DNA of 64,000 bases from JBNLAN01 sp050302175. GTDB lineage: Bacteria; Pseudomonadota; Zetaproteobacteria; Mariprofundales; Mariprofundaceae. Below, piece after piece: positions 45,043-54,552 of this stretch. The notes under the pieces are model-generated. The model was not told where the DNA came from and ran no database searches. It was given only the letters and a program-made list of their open reading frames with translations. The position numbers and the translations under genes are program-made. The stretch covers positions 62,001-126,000 of the forward strand of contig JBNLAN010000010.1 in the NCBI GenBank assembly GCA_050302175.1, read 5' to 3'. Within the stretch, counting starts at the first letter, position 1. Each line of letters begins with the position of its first letter.

Positions 45043-46368
45043 TTACCAGGCAATCTCTTGCAACGCCTTCCGGTGCTGCTCGCTCAGCACAACCGCCGGA
45101 CGCTTTGCCCTGATCCTGCTGATTGCCTCATCAACATCTCTCACCTGATTTGTATGCAAAAGCCAGGCGGCAACCGCCATGGCACTGCGGGAATACCCAA
45201 GTGCACACACCACCAGTACCGGCCCCGCCCCTCGTAACGAGGCTTTTTCAATCATATCCACCGCCCGACACAGACTGGCGGCAGACGGCACCAGCAGATC
45301 GAGGCAAGGCACGCTATGCCAATTCACGTTCGTATCCGGAGCGGGCAGTTCCGCGGTGAGATCGACAACGGCGCTGTAGCCCCCTCTTTGAACATCACGC
45401 CGGGACGGAAAACGCCCCAGCCAGACATCAAAATCGACATGCACGGCCGGCTTATCCCGCAGGGTCCAGAGCCGGGAGTTAAGCCAAGCCCCGATCAGAT
45501 AAGGCAACAGCAACCACCTGACGGCAGCAGACATCCGCCCATGCTCATCTTTCTGGAACCCCTTGCTGCCGATCACACCGTAGAACACCGCCACGAAAAC
45601 AAGTGACACCGCAGGCCAAAATAGCCAAAGTGCGAAACCACCCGCCCACACGGCAACCACCGCCATCGCCAATGCCGCCAGCAGATACCATCCTGCCATG
45701 CGCCGGGCTCGCGGCGTGATCTCCTCCTCTGCGGAATGCAACATCGAGACGCCGCTATCTGGCCACAACCAGAGGCAGAACCAACCCAGCAGCGCTCCTG
45801 TCGGAATATCGAAAAAGTGGTGCTGATAAGTCGTTAGCACTGAAACCGCAATAAGGACGCAAACGATATGGAAAGGCAGCCGCAATGCACGCGGCAGATG
45901 CGCCAGATAGAGCTTCCATAAAATAATCAGCAGGGCGATATGCAGGGACGGCGCCTGATTGAACGGCTGGTCGAAGCTGTAGAGGGCGGCGAACAGCCCG
46001 CCGAACAGGCCATCGGCAAGCGGGCGCTCAAACGTGAACTGCAACGGGAACAGCATGAAGCAGCAGACGGCAATCACCTGCGCTGTCAGCAGTCGTCGTG
46101 CATGGCGATCCAGCTCAAATCCCGATGCGCAAACAAACAGCGAGATGGCATAAAAGGCATCAATCACCCAGTAGGGAATAATCGTCCACGGCACAAACGG
46201 AATGTGCCGCTCCCAATCAAACACGATATGCCCCACATCTTCCTGCATGGAAGCGAACCAATTGGCGCCCCCGTAGCTGGCGAAAAAGAACGACCCGAGC
46301 AGCAGCAGCCACAAAGCTGCCTGCTGCCGGAGCGGCAGCCCTTTTACACCTTCCTGGACCCGTTTCAT
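45043..46368 (-). CDS. PAP2 phosphatase fused to dual-specificity phosphatase (YnbD-like)
   Basis: A 441-residue membrane protein. The PAP2-like part (about 20-220) has APSLHIALL and TYQHHFFDIPTG, the two halves of the acid-phosphatase site. The C-terminal part is a cysteine phosphatase with CALGYSR (Cys388, Arg394). Such proteins could remove phosphate from a lipid phosphate such as a phosphatidylglycerophosphate-like product. The start at 46368 overlaps the upstream gene as ATGA. It matches E. coli ynbD in architecture and place. Confidence 0.85.
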   Translation of the reverse strand: MKRVQEGVKGLPLRQQAALWLLLLGSFFFASYGGANWFASMQEDVGHIVFDWERHIPFVPWTIIPYWVIDAFYAISLFVCASGFELDRHARRLLTAQVIAVCCFMLFPLQFTFERPLADGLFGGLFAALYSFDQPFNQAPSLHIALLIILWKLYLAHLPRALRLPFHIVCVLIAVSVLTTYQHHFFDIPTGALLGWFCLWLWPDSGVSMLHSAEEEITPRARRMAGWYLLAALAMAVVAVWAGGFALWLFWPAVSLVFVAVFYGVIGSKGFQKDEHGRMSAAVRWLLLPYLIGAWLNSRLWTLRDKPAVHVDFDVWLGRFPSRRDVQRGGYSAVVDLTAELPAPDTNVNWHSVPCLDLLVPSAASLCRAVDMIEKASLRGAGPVLVVCALGYSRSAMAVAAWLLHTNQVRDVDEAISRIRAKRPAVVLSEQHRKALQEIAW

Positions 46369-48131
46369 GAATCGTTCCTGCGCGCCAGCGACACCGTGAA
46401 GATACCGAATGCATCGATGCGCTGCTCGATCTTGCTGAAGCCCGCCGCTTCGACCAGTTGATCCATCTCCTGCTGTGTACGCCGGCGCATGATCCACGCC
46501 TCTCCCTGGCGATGACTGGTAAGCGCCCGGGCGATCATCTCCAGCTGCGGATGCCACGGCTGGCCGGTATAGATGAGATAACCGCCGGGCTCGATGGCCT
46601 CAGCGAATCCTTTCAAAGATTCGCGAATCAGCGCGTTGTCGGGGAAAAGTTCGTAGAGGCCGGAGACCACACCCAGCGTCGGTTTCGGTTCCACACTTCT
46701 GTACGTTTCGGCATCAAAGGCGTTGGCTTCGACAAAGCGGGCGATATCGCCAAGCCCCTTCTCCTCGATCAGTTTGCCGCCCTGCTCGACGTTGAGCGGA
46801 CTGTAGTCGCGCAGCAGTATCGAATCGGGCTTCGTCTCCCCCTGCTCAAGCGCTTCGAGGATATAGCGCCCGTGGCCGGAGGCGACATCCATGATGTGAA
46901 CCGGTTTTTTCTCGCTACGCAGGTTGCGCACGGCGGTGCGCAGCAACTCCTCCACATTCAGCTTGCGCTGACGAATGCCGCGCCAGCCGATCGAGTTCAG
47001 GTAGAAACGGTCGATCATCTTCCCCAGTGGCGTAACACCTTCCGGCTGGTTGCGATACACATAATCCAGCGTGCTGCCGGAATCGAAACCGGTTTCATGC
47101 CCCAGCCTTATCCCTTTCGACAACAACCCGCCGATCCGCAGCCCTGACCGGGTTGCGGCCCAGTAGAGGCCGCGCAGGGAAAACAGTGGTAGCGGCGATG
47201 CAAGTTGATCCGCCTCGTAACGCGTATAGCCCGATCTGTCCGCATCCAGCAGCGATGGTCTGGAAACAGGCTCGGCAAAGCGTTGCAGGATAAAATCGCG
47301 CGCCTTGTCGACCGCCTGCTTGCGATCCTTCTCGCCCAGCGTGTCGTGGTAAAAACCATCGAGGATATGCCGCTCCTTCACCGTGCTTCCCAGCCGCTCG
47401 TAAAACCTGTGCTGGGGCCCGTGGTGCACCACCCAGTCGGCACCGGAGATCAGCAGTTGTGTGGGCACAGTAATGGCTGCCGCATCGGCTACGATGCGAT
47501 CTGCCGCTTCGTACAACTCCAGCAAAATATTGACCGAGATCGGGCGGGTGATCAGCGGATCGCTATTGAAGGAATAGATACGCTCCGGATCGTGAGTCAG
47601 GAACTTCGCCTTCACATAGCTGTTCACATAAAAATTACCGCGCAAGGCCTGCTGCAGCTTCAGACCGGGGCGCGCAAGGGGCACGTAGAGCTTCACCTTG
47701 AATGCCGGTGAGGCCAGCACCATGCAGCGAATCTTCGGGGCATAATCGTGCACCCAGGTGGAGACCAGCACCGCGCCCACACTCTGCGCCACCACGGCCA
47801 TATCCTCAGGTTTGATGGCGTAGTTCGCGGCAATGTGATCAACAAAGGTCTGCACGTCGCGCACCGACTCGGAGAGACCGGGGCTGTATCCCCGCTCGCC
47901 GGGCGAACGGCCATGGCCACGTGCATCCCAGGCAAATAAGGCGTATTCCGGCATGTTCAGCTCATCCGCCAGATGCGCCAGTCGGCCCGAATGCTCATGG
48001 CCGCGATGAAAAAGAATGACCGCGCCCTTGGTTTTTTTCGCTGTGGCAGGCCAATGACGATAGAAAAGCTTAACGCCATCGTGGGTCTCGAATGTTTTCT
48101 CTTCGGCAACTCTTGCTTTTGCTGTTTTCAT
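46365..48131 (-). CDS. Alpha/beta hydrolase fused to SAM-dependent methyltransferase (YnbC-like)
   Basis: A 588-residue fusion. The N-terminal half is a lysophospholipase/monoacylglycerol-lipase-type hydrolase with WDARGHGRSPG and nucleophile Ser117 in VAQSVGA; the late His may be in DGFYHDTLGE. The C-terminal half has a class I methyltransferase motif MDVASGHGRY near residue 408. The same fusion exists as E. coli YnbC. GGAG precedes the ATG. In context it probably edits or methylates a lipid made by the upstream enzymes; the substrate is unknown. Confidence 0.85.
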   Translation of the reverse strand: MKTAKARVAEEKTFETHDGVKLFYRHWPATAKKTKGAVILFHRGHEHSGRLAHLADELNMPEYALFAWDARGHGRSPGERGYSPGLSESVRDVQTFVDHIAANYAIKPEDMAVVAQSVGAVLVSTWVHDYAPKIRCMVLASPAFKVKLYVPLARPGLKLQQALRGNFYVNSYVKAKFLTHDPERIYSFNSDPLITRPISVNILLELYEAADRIVADAAAITVPTQLLISGADWVVHHGPQHRFYERLGSTVKERHILDGFYHDTLGEKDRKQAVDKARDFILQRFAEPVSRPSLLDADRSGYTRYEADQLASPLPLFSLRGLYWAATRSGLRIGGLLSKGIRLGHETGFDSGSTLDYVYRNQPEGVTPLGKMIDRFYLNSIGWRGIRQRKLNVEELLRTAVRNLRSEKKPVHIMDVASGHGRYILEALEQGETKPDSILLRDYSPLNVEQGGKLIEEKGLGDIARFVEANAFDAETYRSVEPKPTLGVVSGLYELFPDNALIRESLKGFAEAIEPGGYLIYTGQPWHPQLEMIARALTSHRQGEAWIMRRRTQQEMDQLVEAAGFSKIEQRIDAFGIFTVSLARRNDS

Positions 48132-48173
48132 AGCCTTCTCCTTTATGACCTCAATTCTGACTTCAACTCGTTC

Positions 48174-48818
48174 TCACCACTCATCGGAGTGGCAGCACTG
48201 CGCATCCAGCTCTTTGAAACGCGCTGTCAGCAGATCGATATGCTGCTGCCGGTCTCCCTGCCAGTAGACCGGCTCACCAATGAACACATCGCAGAAAAAC
48301 GGCACCAGCAGCCCCTCGCCCTTGGGCAAGGCCTTGCCAAGCCCATGCATAAAAACAGGAATGACCGGCACCTCGGGATGCCGCCTGGCCAGATGCGAGA
48401 CGCCGCTCTTGAGCTCCCCCATCTTTTCGGGCGCGCCGCGGGAGCCTTCTGGAAACAGCAGCAGAATCTTCCCCTGCTCCAGCGCCCGCGAGGCCTCGGC
48501 AAACGGGTCGTGATGCGAGACCCTGATTTCCCTGTTCAGCGGAATGATTCCAATCACCGAACGTGCAAACCACGAGCGCAGGGGAGTTCGCAAAAAATAG
48601 TCGGCCGCGGCAACAGGGTGGATATCTTTCAACTTACTGAAAGGGAAAAGTGTCATCAGTGCCAGCGTATCGAGGTGACTGTTGTGGTTGGCAACGATAA
48701 TCACCGGCCCCTGCTGCGGCAGGCGAGAGCGGTTGCGCACATTCAGGCCCAGCACCAGCAGCAGCACCGGACGCACAATCACGGCGAAAAACAGATATCG
48801 GAGCCATAAGGAACCCAT
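48174..48818 (-). CDS. PlsC-family 1-acylglycerol-3-phosphate acyltransferase
   Basis: A 214-residue acyltransferase with the catalytic NHNSHLD and the substrate motif LFPEGSRG. One N-terminal membrane segment. The start at 48818 has GGAG 6 bases upstream; the ATG at 48830 lacks such a site. It sits between the ynbB- and ynbC-like genes, which is not part of the E. coli layout, and so may be a local addition to the lipid pathway. Confidence 0.87.
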   Translation of the reverse strand: MGSLWLRYLFFAVIVRPVLLLVLGLNVRNRSRLPQQGPVIIVANHNSHLDTLALMTLFPFSKLKDIHPVAAADYFLRTPLRSWFARSVIGIIPLNREIRVSHHDPFAEASRALEQGKILLLFPEGSRGAPEKMGELKSGVSHLARRHPEVPVIPVFMHGLGKALPKGEGLLVPFFCDVFIGEPVYWQGDRQQHIDLLTARFKELDAQCCHSDEW

Positions 48819-48831
48819 GCCGCTCTCCATC

Positions 48832-49776
48832 CTAGTAGTGCAGGTAATAGACATAGTGGAAAAACAGCGGCGCGGTGTAGGTGAGGCTATCCACCCGATC
48901 TAGAATGCCGCCATGTCCCGGCAGTAAACTGCCACTGTCCTTAACCTTCAAATCGCGTTTCAGTGCCGATACGGTCACGTCGCCCAGAAATCCAGCCATG
49001 GCGATCAGGATGCCGGCAGCCACTGCCTCCGACAGGCTCAAAGGGGTCAGCCACGGTGCCAGCAGCACTGCCAGAGCTGTCGTGGTCAACATGCCGCCGA
49101 TGAGCCCCTCTCTTGTCTTGTTCGGGCTCACTTTCGGAATGATCTTGTTACGCCCGAGCAACTTGCCCCAGAGATACTGGAATACGTCGTTCAGCTGTGT
49201 GAGCACCACCAGGAAAAACACCAGGCCAGCGCCTCCGGCAACCGGGTTCCCGTGTTGAGGCAATACCAGCAGATAGGCCACATGGCTCAGGCTGAACACG
49301 GCGATCATCACCCCCCAGTGCAGAGTGCCGGCAGCGCGCAGGAAGCCTTGCGTCTCTCCGATCAGCACCATGCGTATCGGCAGGAACAGGAAGGCATAGA
49401 CGGGAATAAAAATGATGAACATGCCGTACCATTCGATACCGGCCCAGTAGAACTGGAGCGGAATGGTGAGGTAGGCCCAGAACAGCACGCGCCGGTCGGC
49501 ACGCCGGGTCGGAATCAGCGAGAGGTATTCCTTCAGTGCCAGAAAGCTGACCAGAGCGAAAAACACCATGGTCAGGGTGCGGTCGGCCAGAAAGGCGAGC
49601 GTAAACAGCGACGCCATCGCCCACCATGAATGGATACGATTCAGCAGCTCGCTGTAATCCTTTTCCCGGTTTACGATTTTCAGAGTATGGGCAATCAGTG
49701 ATGCAAGGGCCAGCAGGGCGAAGAGGCTGCCCAGCGCCCAGACCACATTGGGCTGCAGGTGTTCGAAAATATTCAT
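48832..49776 (-). CDS. CDP-diglyceride synthase-like protein (YnbB-like)
   Basis: A 314-residue membrane protein of the phosphatidate cytidylyltransferase family with about eight helices. The C-terminal signature is present (KVSPNKTREGLIGG, then GFLGDVTVSALKRDLKVKDS and GHGGILDRVDS). It starts at 49776, overlapping the upstream gene as ATGA. It would make a CDP-lipid for its partner phosphatidyltransferase, separate from the housekeeping CdsA. Confidence 0.88.
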   Translation of the reverse strand: MNIFEHLQPNVVWALGSLFALLALASLIAHTLKIVNREKDYSELLNRIHSWWAMASLFTLAFLADRTLTMVFFALVSFLALKEYLSLIPTRRADRRVLFWAYLTIPLQFYWAGIEWYGMFIIFIPVYAFLFLPIRMVLIGETQGFLRAAGTLHWGVMIAVFSLSHVAYLLVLPQHGNPVAGGAGLVFFLVVLTQLNDVFQYLWGKLLGRNKIIPKVSPNKTREGLIGGMLTTTALAVLLAPWLTPLSLSEAVAAGILIAMAGFLGDVTVSALKRDLKVKDSGSLLPGHGGILDRVDSLTYTAPLFFHYVYYLHY

Positions 49777-50378
49777 TGGATTTCCGCCAGTGCCCGCTGC
49801 ATGCGATTGGCAATCGTTGCAAGCAGCAGCAGTAATATTGCTCCGAGCAGCAGCGTCAGCCACATCCCGGCAGGCACGCCTACACCCAGTGCCAGCGCCA
49901 GCGCCCCGAACACGAATGCCCGGTCGCTCTTGCCCATCGGCCCGTCGTAGCGGCGGCTTGCCCCCACCTGCACGGCAACCACCCCGGCCATCTCGGAGAT
50001 AACGGCGAGCAGCACAATGGCGATCACCAGCCACGGCTCGATACCGGCAATCAAGGCAAACGGCAGATACAAGGCGATATCCGATACCACATCGCCAAGC
50101 TCATTCAGGAAGCCACCCAGCGCGCTCTGCATGTTAAATTCTTTTGCCAGCATGCCATCGATGGCATTGAGCGCCATGCGAACAAAGAGGATGACCGGGA
50201 TCAACAGCAGCGGCCAGGCCTCTTCAGGGTTTATAGCTACCATAATGCCTGCAAGAATCGACAACAGCATGGCGCCCACAGTGACCTGATTCGCAGTGAT
50301 GCCGGCTTTCGCCATACCTGCAACCAGCGGTCTTAACAAAGCCTGAAAGCGCGGCTTCAGATCATAAACACTTGCCAT
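49773..50378 (-). CDS. CDP-alcohol phosphatidyltransferase (YnbA-like)
   Basis: A 201-residue membrane enzyme with about six helices. The family motif DGxxAR...GxxxDxxxD reads DGMLAK (74-79), then G88, Asn92 and Asp96: the Arg is Lys and the middle Asp is Asn, with Glu93 and Asp100 next to it. The head-group alcohol is therefore uncertain. GGAG lies 6 bases before the ATG. It is the first gene of the ynb-like operon. Confidence 0.87.
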   Translation of the reverse strand: MASVYDLKPRFQALLRPLVAGMAKAGITANQVTVGAMLLSILAGIMVAINPEEAWPLLLIPVILFVRMALNAIDGMLAKEFNMQSALGGFLNELGDVVSDIALYLPFALIAGIEPWLVIAIVLLAVISEMAGVVAVQVGASRRYDGPMGKSDRAFVFGALALALGVGVPAGMWLTLLLGAILLLLLATIANRMQRALAEIQ

Positions 50379-50408
50379 GATTCACTCCTCCAACCCTCAG
50401 TGTTCGCT

Positions 50409-53162
50409 TCAATCATCGGACCGGACCGCGGCAGGTGGCACCGGCGCAACATAGCCAATCACCAGCATCAGCACGCCAACCCCCAGAAACGAGACGACGC
50501 GTGCCAGCGTGCCGCTGCCGGACAGATCGACCAGAAACAGCTTGGCGGCAACAACCGCGAGCAGCACGGCGCCACACAGCCAGGCGATCCGGACGAATTT
50601 CCGGTTTCCTAAAAACATCAGCGCCAGCGCCAGCAGGCTCCAGCAGATCGAGACCATGGCCTGGAACTCGACCGACTGCATCATGGCAGGCTCACTCCAT
50701 GCAATACCGAACCAGTGGTGCGCCATGCGCGCCAGATCCGCATTGAATTGCAGAAACAGCAGGCCTCCCAGCACAAGATAAAAATGCGTGTTTTCAAAGA
50801 AGAGCATGCCGCCATCCGCACACTGCTTCCGCCATACATAGGCCAGAAGCGCGGCAGCCAGCACCATGGCATCAACCGGATTACTCAGCGGCAGATACGG
50901 GAACGGCGCCATATCGACAGGACTCCCCAGCATCCGCAGCAGCCAGACTGCAAAAATCGCGAATCCTGCCGCAGGCACTTGCTGCACCCATATCGCCGGG
51001 AAACGCGCCATCGGCCAGATACCGCGTGCAAACAGGATGAACAGGATGCCCGCCAGCGTGGCGATGGGCAGAGGCAGCTGCTGCCAGATCGAAATCTGCT
51101 GCTGTGAATCGGGTGCAGGCGTGAGCAGCCAGTTCAGCTCCGACACCGAGAACAGGAGATAAAAGACGGGCAGGCCCCAGTGCAGAAAGGCATAACGCTC
51201 GTCACGCAGCGGATAGAGCAACCAGAGCGCCGCCCCGACGGCGCATGGCCAGATCAGGCCACCCCATCCCGCCAGGGGATGCGCGGCACTGCCAAGCTGA
51301 TCTACAACAAGAAACAGTGCGATGACCACAATCTGCCACATGCCGAACATGCTGAATTCGGGCCAGTGCAGGCGTTTTCCGGTTGGGGTGACAAGCAGCG
51401 CAGTCGCAGAAAACAGCAGCAGGGTTGCCAGCAACATGGCGCGGCCATCCCAATACTGGCTGAGCTCATGCACCCCTGTACCAAACCACCAGATCAGGCC
51501 CCAGACCCTGAAAAACCGGCCCGAACTTGTAAGGAATGCAGACTTGTCGCCACCTCGATCAATCAACACCGCACATGCCCAGGCGGAAAACGCAATCAAT
51601 AGCCCGCCGAGTGTCACCCCGAGACCCGCATCCGACCGGAGAGGTTCGTTAGCAAACCACGCGGCAGCAGCTAGAAACTGGAGCCCCAGGCCGGTATAGG
51701 TGCTTAACGAGCTGCGCTGAGCAATCCCGAGCCAGAGCAGGCCAACGCCCTCCATCGCCCAGAAGGCAGAGGTCTGGGCCGCATCCAGCTCAAGCGGCGC
51801 CGTGAGCGTCAGTAGCGTTATGGCAATCACAAACAATGACCGCGCCAGCAAGGTGTAACCGCCGCGCCATCCGTAATATGCCGCCCCTGCATAGATGATT
51901 CCGGCAATAGCCGTAGACAGGCTCATGCCATGAGCCATCCCTTGCACAAGTGGCGTCTGCAACATGAAGAAGCCGACCGGCGTGCCGAAAATCAGGGATG
52001 CATCCACATGCCCGAAGGGTTTGTCTGCGCCGTCGCGCGGCTTCTGCGTAAACAGGATGCCGATCATCAGATAGAGCAGGCCAAATCCGATCAGAAACGG
52101 TTCGACCGAATCGAAATGCTCCGGGCGATAATAGTTCCAGCCCCACATTCCGCTGATGGCAAAGGTGGCGCCCAGCCCCATCAGGCTGAGCTCGCGCCAG
52201 GATTTGTAGTAAGCCAGCACGGCAATACCAATATTGAGCACTGCATACCAGGAGAAGAGAGCGACGTGATTACCACCGCCTGTTGAGGCCAGCAAAGGCG
52301 CCAGAAAACCGCCCGCAAACGAGATGACCGCCAGCCAGCGCGCATTCTCGCATACCGCCATGGCCACACCCGCCCCGGCAACTGCTGCCAGCAACGTCAA
52401 CGCAATCCCGGCGGGCAAAAGATCGTAGAGACGAAACGATGCATAGACGGTCATATAGAGCAGCCCCACGCCGCCACCTTGTAGCGCCAGGGCATACGCG
52501 GTTCGCCGCTCTCGCAAATATTGGCCCACGCCGATCATGGCAAGCGCTGCCAGCGCAACTCCGCCCATCCGCAACCACACAGGCAAATAGACATGCTCGG
52601 CAGCATATTTAAAAAGGAACGCAGCACCGAAGAAGAGCAGAATAGAGCCGCCGCGCACCAGCAGGTTACCGCCGGTGAACCACTCCATGATCCACGATGG
52701 GCTCTCATCCTGAACCCGGATGGTAGTAGAAGATGGCTCCCGCAGAGGCCGGGAAAGCGGCACTTTGGCAACAGGCTCGACCCTTGCAGGCACAGACACC
52801 TCTGCTTTTTTCGCCTCTGCCACTACAGGAGCACCCTCTGGAGCATTCTCTTCAAGCAGTGTAACAGACACGGAATCAATCCCCATCCCTGCCTCGGGCT
52901 GCGTTGTAAAATCGGAAGAGCGCTCTTCGGCAAATGCTTCGCCGGGCTCGACTTCCGGGATTGGCTCCTCTTCACCCCTTGCCGCATCAGCACGATCATC
53001 GCGCTGACTGAGGCTTCGCTTCAGGGCATTAAGTTCATCCCGCTGCTCGACGCTGCGTGCGACCAGCCAGCCCAGCAATCCGCCCACCAGGAAGACCAGC
53101 TTATCCACCCCCCACATCCACACACCGATCACCAGACCGAAAATAACCAGAACTACCTTCAT
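50409..53162 (-). CDS. Large polytopic DUF2339 membrane protein
   Basis: A 917-residue protein. An N-terminal helix pair (about 1-40) and a charged linker with Glu/Asp/Arg (about 40-150) are followed by some two dozen membrane segments. The stretch LVRGGSILLFFGAAFLFKYAAE near residue 185 and LRERRTAYALALQGGGVGLLYM are typical of DUF2339. AAGGAG precedes the ATG. It ends 30 bases before the ynbA-like start and may be co-transcribed. The function of the family is unknown to me. Confidence 0.8.
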   Translation of the reverse strand: MKVVLVIFGLVIGVWMWGVDKLVFLVGGLLGWLVARSVEQRDELNALKRSLSQRDDRADAARGEEEPIPEVEPGEAFAEERSSDFTTQPEAGMGIDSVSVTLLEENAPEGAPVVAEAKKAEVSVPARVEPVAKVPLSRPLREPSSTTIRVQDESPSWIMEWFTGGNLLVRGGSILLFFGAAFLFKYAAEHVYLPVWLRMGGVALAALAMIGVGQYLRERRTAYALALQGGGVGLLYMTVYASFRLYDLLPAGIALTLLAAVAGAGVAMAVCENARWLAVISFAGGFLAPLLASTGGGNHVALFSWYAVLNIGIAVLAYYKSWRELSLMGLGATFAISGMWGWNYYRPEHFDSVEPFLIGFGLLYLMIGILFTQKPRDGADKPFGHVDASLIFGTPVGFFMLQTPLVQGMAHGMSLSTAIAGIIYAGAAYYGWRGGYTLLARSLFVIAITLLTLTAPLELDAAQTSAFWAMEGVGLLWLGIAQRSSLSTYTGLGLQFLAAAAWFANEPLRSDAGLGVTLGGLLIAFSAWACAVLIDRGGDKSAFLTSSGRFFRVWGLIWWFGTGVHELSQYWDGRAMLLATLLLFSATALLVTPTGKRLHWPEFSMFGMWQIVVIALFLVVDQLGSAAHPLAGWGGLIWPCAVGAALWLLYPLRDERYAFLHWGLPVFYLLFSVSELNWLLTPAPDSQQQISIWQQLPLPIATLAGILFILFARGIWPMARFPAIWVQQVPAAGFAIFAVWLLRMLGSPVDMAPFPYLPLSNPVDAMVLAAALLAYVWRKQCADGGMLFFENTHFYLVLGGLLFLQFNADLARMAHHWFGIAWSEPAMMQSVEFQAMVSICWSLLALALMFLGNRKFVRIAWLCGAVLLAVVAAKLFLVDLSGSGTLARVVSFLGVGVLMLVIGYVAPVPPAAVRSDD

Positions 53163-53232
53163 CGTTTTACTCCTTTGGATTGCAACAAGCAGCCTGCAAT
53201 CAACGATTTCTCTCGTGCCCGGCACACTTCAT

Positions 53233-53832
53233 TCATGCCTTCGCAACCCCAACCATACGACTGACAATGATTTCCAATACTTCATCCGGCCCCACCACGG
53301 AAGGATCCAGCTTGCCTCCAACAGTGAGGGTGGCGAGGCCATGCACACCTGCCCAAAGCGCGCGGGCCTCTTTGGCGATCTCCACTTCACTGGCTCCCGC
53401 ACCACGAATATTCCTGAGAGGCTCTTCGACCAAGACAAAGAGACGTGCAACCTGCGACTGATAACTTTCGGGAAACTTTTCGCCTTCAGGCAAGCGGTGC
53501 TCGAATACGGTCAACCATCGATATGTTTGCCGCTGTGCATACTCCAGATAAGTCCGTGCAATGGTGACAATTGTCGATACCGGTTGGGTCTCGCCCGCGA
53601 TTGCTTGCTCGATGCCCAATTCGAGCTGCCGCAGAGCGCGCGTATTCACCTCTACGATCAACGCATCCAGATTCTGAAAGATCAGGTAAAGCGTGCCTGC
53701 CGTATACCCCATTTCAGTAGCGACCTTTCGCGCGCTCATGCCAGCCAGCCCCTCGCGGGCGATCAGTTGCTCAGCAGCATTGATCGCCATCTCTTTCAAC
53801 TCTTCTCTTGTATGATCGCTGCGCCTTGCCAT
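53233..53832 (-). CDS. TetR-family regulator with WHG-type C-terminal domain
   Basis: A 199-residue repressor-type protein. The helix-turn-helix is at about 25-55 (GLAGMSARKVATEMGYTAGTLYLIF). The C-terminal part contains LWAGVHGLATL, matching the WHG ligand-binding class. GGAGG precedes the ATG. A large symmetrical operator lies directly upstream, so self-control is likely. The DUF2339 gene ends the other way round and is separated by 70 bases; targets could include it or the dsrE-tusA genes. Confidence 0.88.
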   Translation of the reverse strand: MARRSDHTREELKEMAINAAEQLIAREGLAGMSARKVATEMGYTAGTLYLIFQNLDALIVEVNTRALRQLELGIEQAIAGETQPVSTIVTIARTYLEYAQRQTYRWLTVFEHRLPEGEKFPESYQSQVARLFVLVEEPLRNIRGAGASEVEIAKEARALWAGVHGLATLTVGGKLDPSVVGPDEVLEIIVSRMVGVAKA

Positions 53833-53846
53833 AAAACCTCCGACTT

Positions 53847-53896
53847 AACTGAACGCTGTTTAGTTAATATGCGCATTAAATAAACATTGTTCAGTT
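53847..53896. promoter_or_regulatory. Double palindromic operator upstream of the TetR gene
   Basis: Two inverted copies of AACTGAAC..TGTTTA.TTAAT meet at a central ATGCGCAT (53868-53875). Each copy is itself a partial palindrome (TGAAC..TGTTTA). The arrangement fits two TetR dimers side by side, 15 bases upstream of the regulator's start. Confidence 0.75.
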
Positions 53897-54062
53897 TTGT
53901 CAAGCCCCTTGTGCAGAAGCCCTCCTGAAAATCACCCTCCATCCTGCTCAGACCTTGCGGGGCAACATATTCAAGGGCTCTGCCAGCAAGTGGCCGCGTG
54001 CATCTATCGTAAACCGAACCAATATGGTACACTTTGCAGCCTTTTTATCAGGAGGTTCAATC

Positions 54063-54542
54063 ATGGAAGGCAAAAAAAGTGTCACCATCGTCTGTTTTTC
54101 CGGCGAGTTCGATAAGCTGGTTGCTGCATACACCATTGCCACGGGCGCTGCAGCCACCAACCGCGATGTCACCATGTTTTTCACCTTCTGGGGACTGAAC
54201 GCCCTGAAGAAGAAACAGGGCCATGCCTGGCTCGGAAAGGATTTCCTCTCCCGCATGTTCAACTGGCTGATGGGCGGGCGCAAAAACCTGCCGCTCTCGC
54301 GCCTCAATTTCGGCGGTGCCAGCCCGAAACTGATGACCGGCATGATGAAGAAAAACAATGTCGCCACACTGCCCGAGCTGATGGAGGCGGCCAACGCTCT
54401 TGGCATTCGCCTGTTTGCCTGCGAAATGTCCATGCATATCCTTGGCGTGACCAAAGAAGATTTGATCGACGAGGTAAAGGAGGTTGTTGGCGTAGCCACC
54501 TTCCTGAACGAATCGGAACAGTCACACATCATTTTTATCTGA
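54063..54542 (+). CDS. DsrE/DsrF-like (DsrE2/3-type) sulfur-transfer protein
   Basis: A 159-residue protein of the DsrE-like peroxiredoxin-associated family (PF13686 type). SVTIVCFSGEFDKLVAAY opens it, and a conserved-looking Cys lies in LFACEMSMHILG. GGAGG precedes the ATG at 54063. In sulfur oxidisers dsrE2/dsrE3-type genes pair with tusA and a rhodanese for cytoplasmic persulfide transfer. tusA follows directly; no rhodanese is visible. The protein probably relays sulfur with TusA. Confidence 0.82.
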   Translation: MEGKKSVTIVCFSGEFDKLVAAYTIATGAAATNRDVTMFFTFWGLNALKKKQGHAWLGKDFLSRMFNWLMGGRKNLPLSRLNFGGASPKLMTGMMKKNNVATLPELMEAANALGIRLFACEMSMHILGVTKEDLIDEVKEVVGVATFLNESEQSHIIFI

Positions 54543-54552
54543 GGAGAATACC

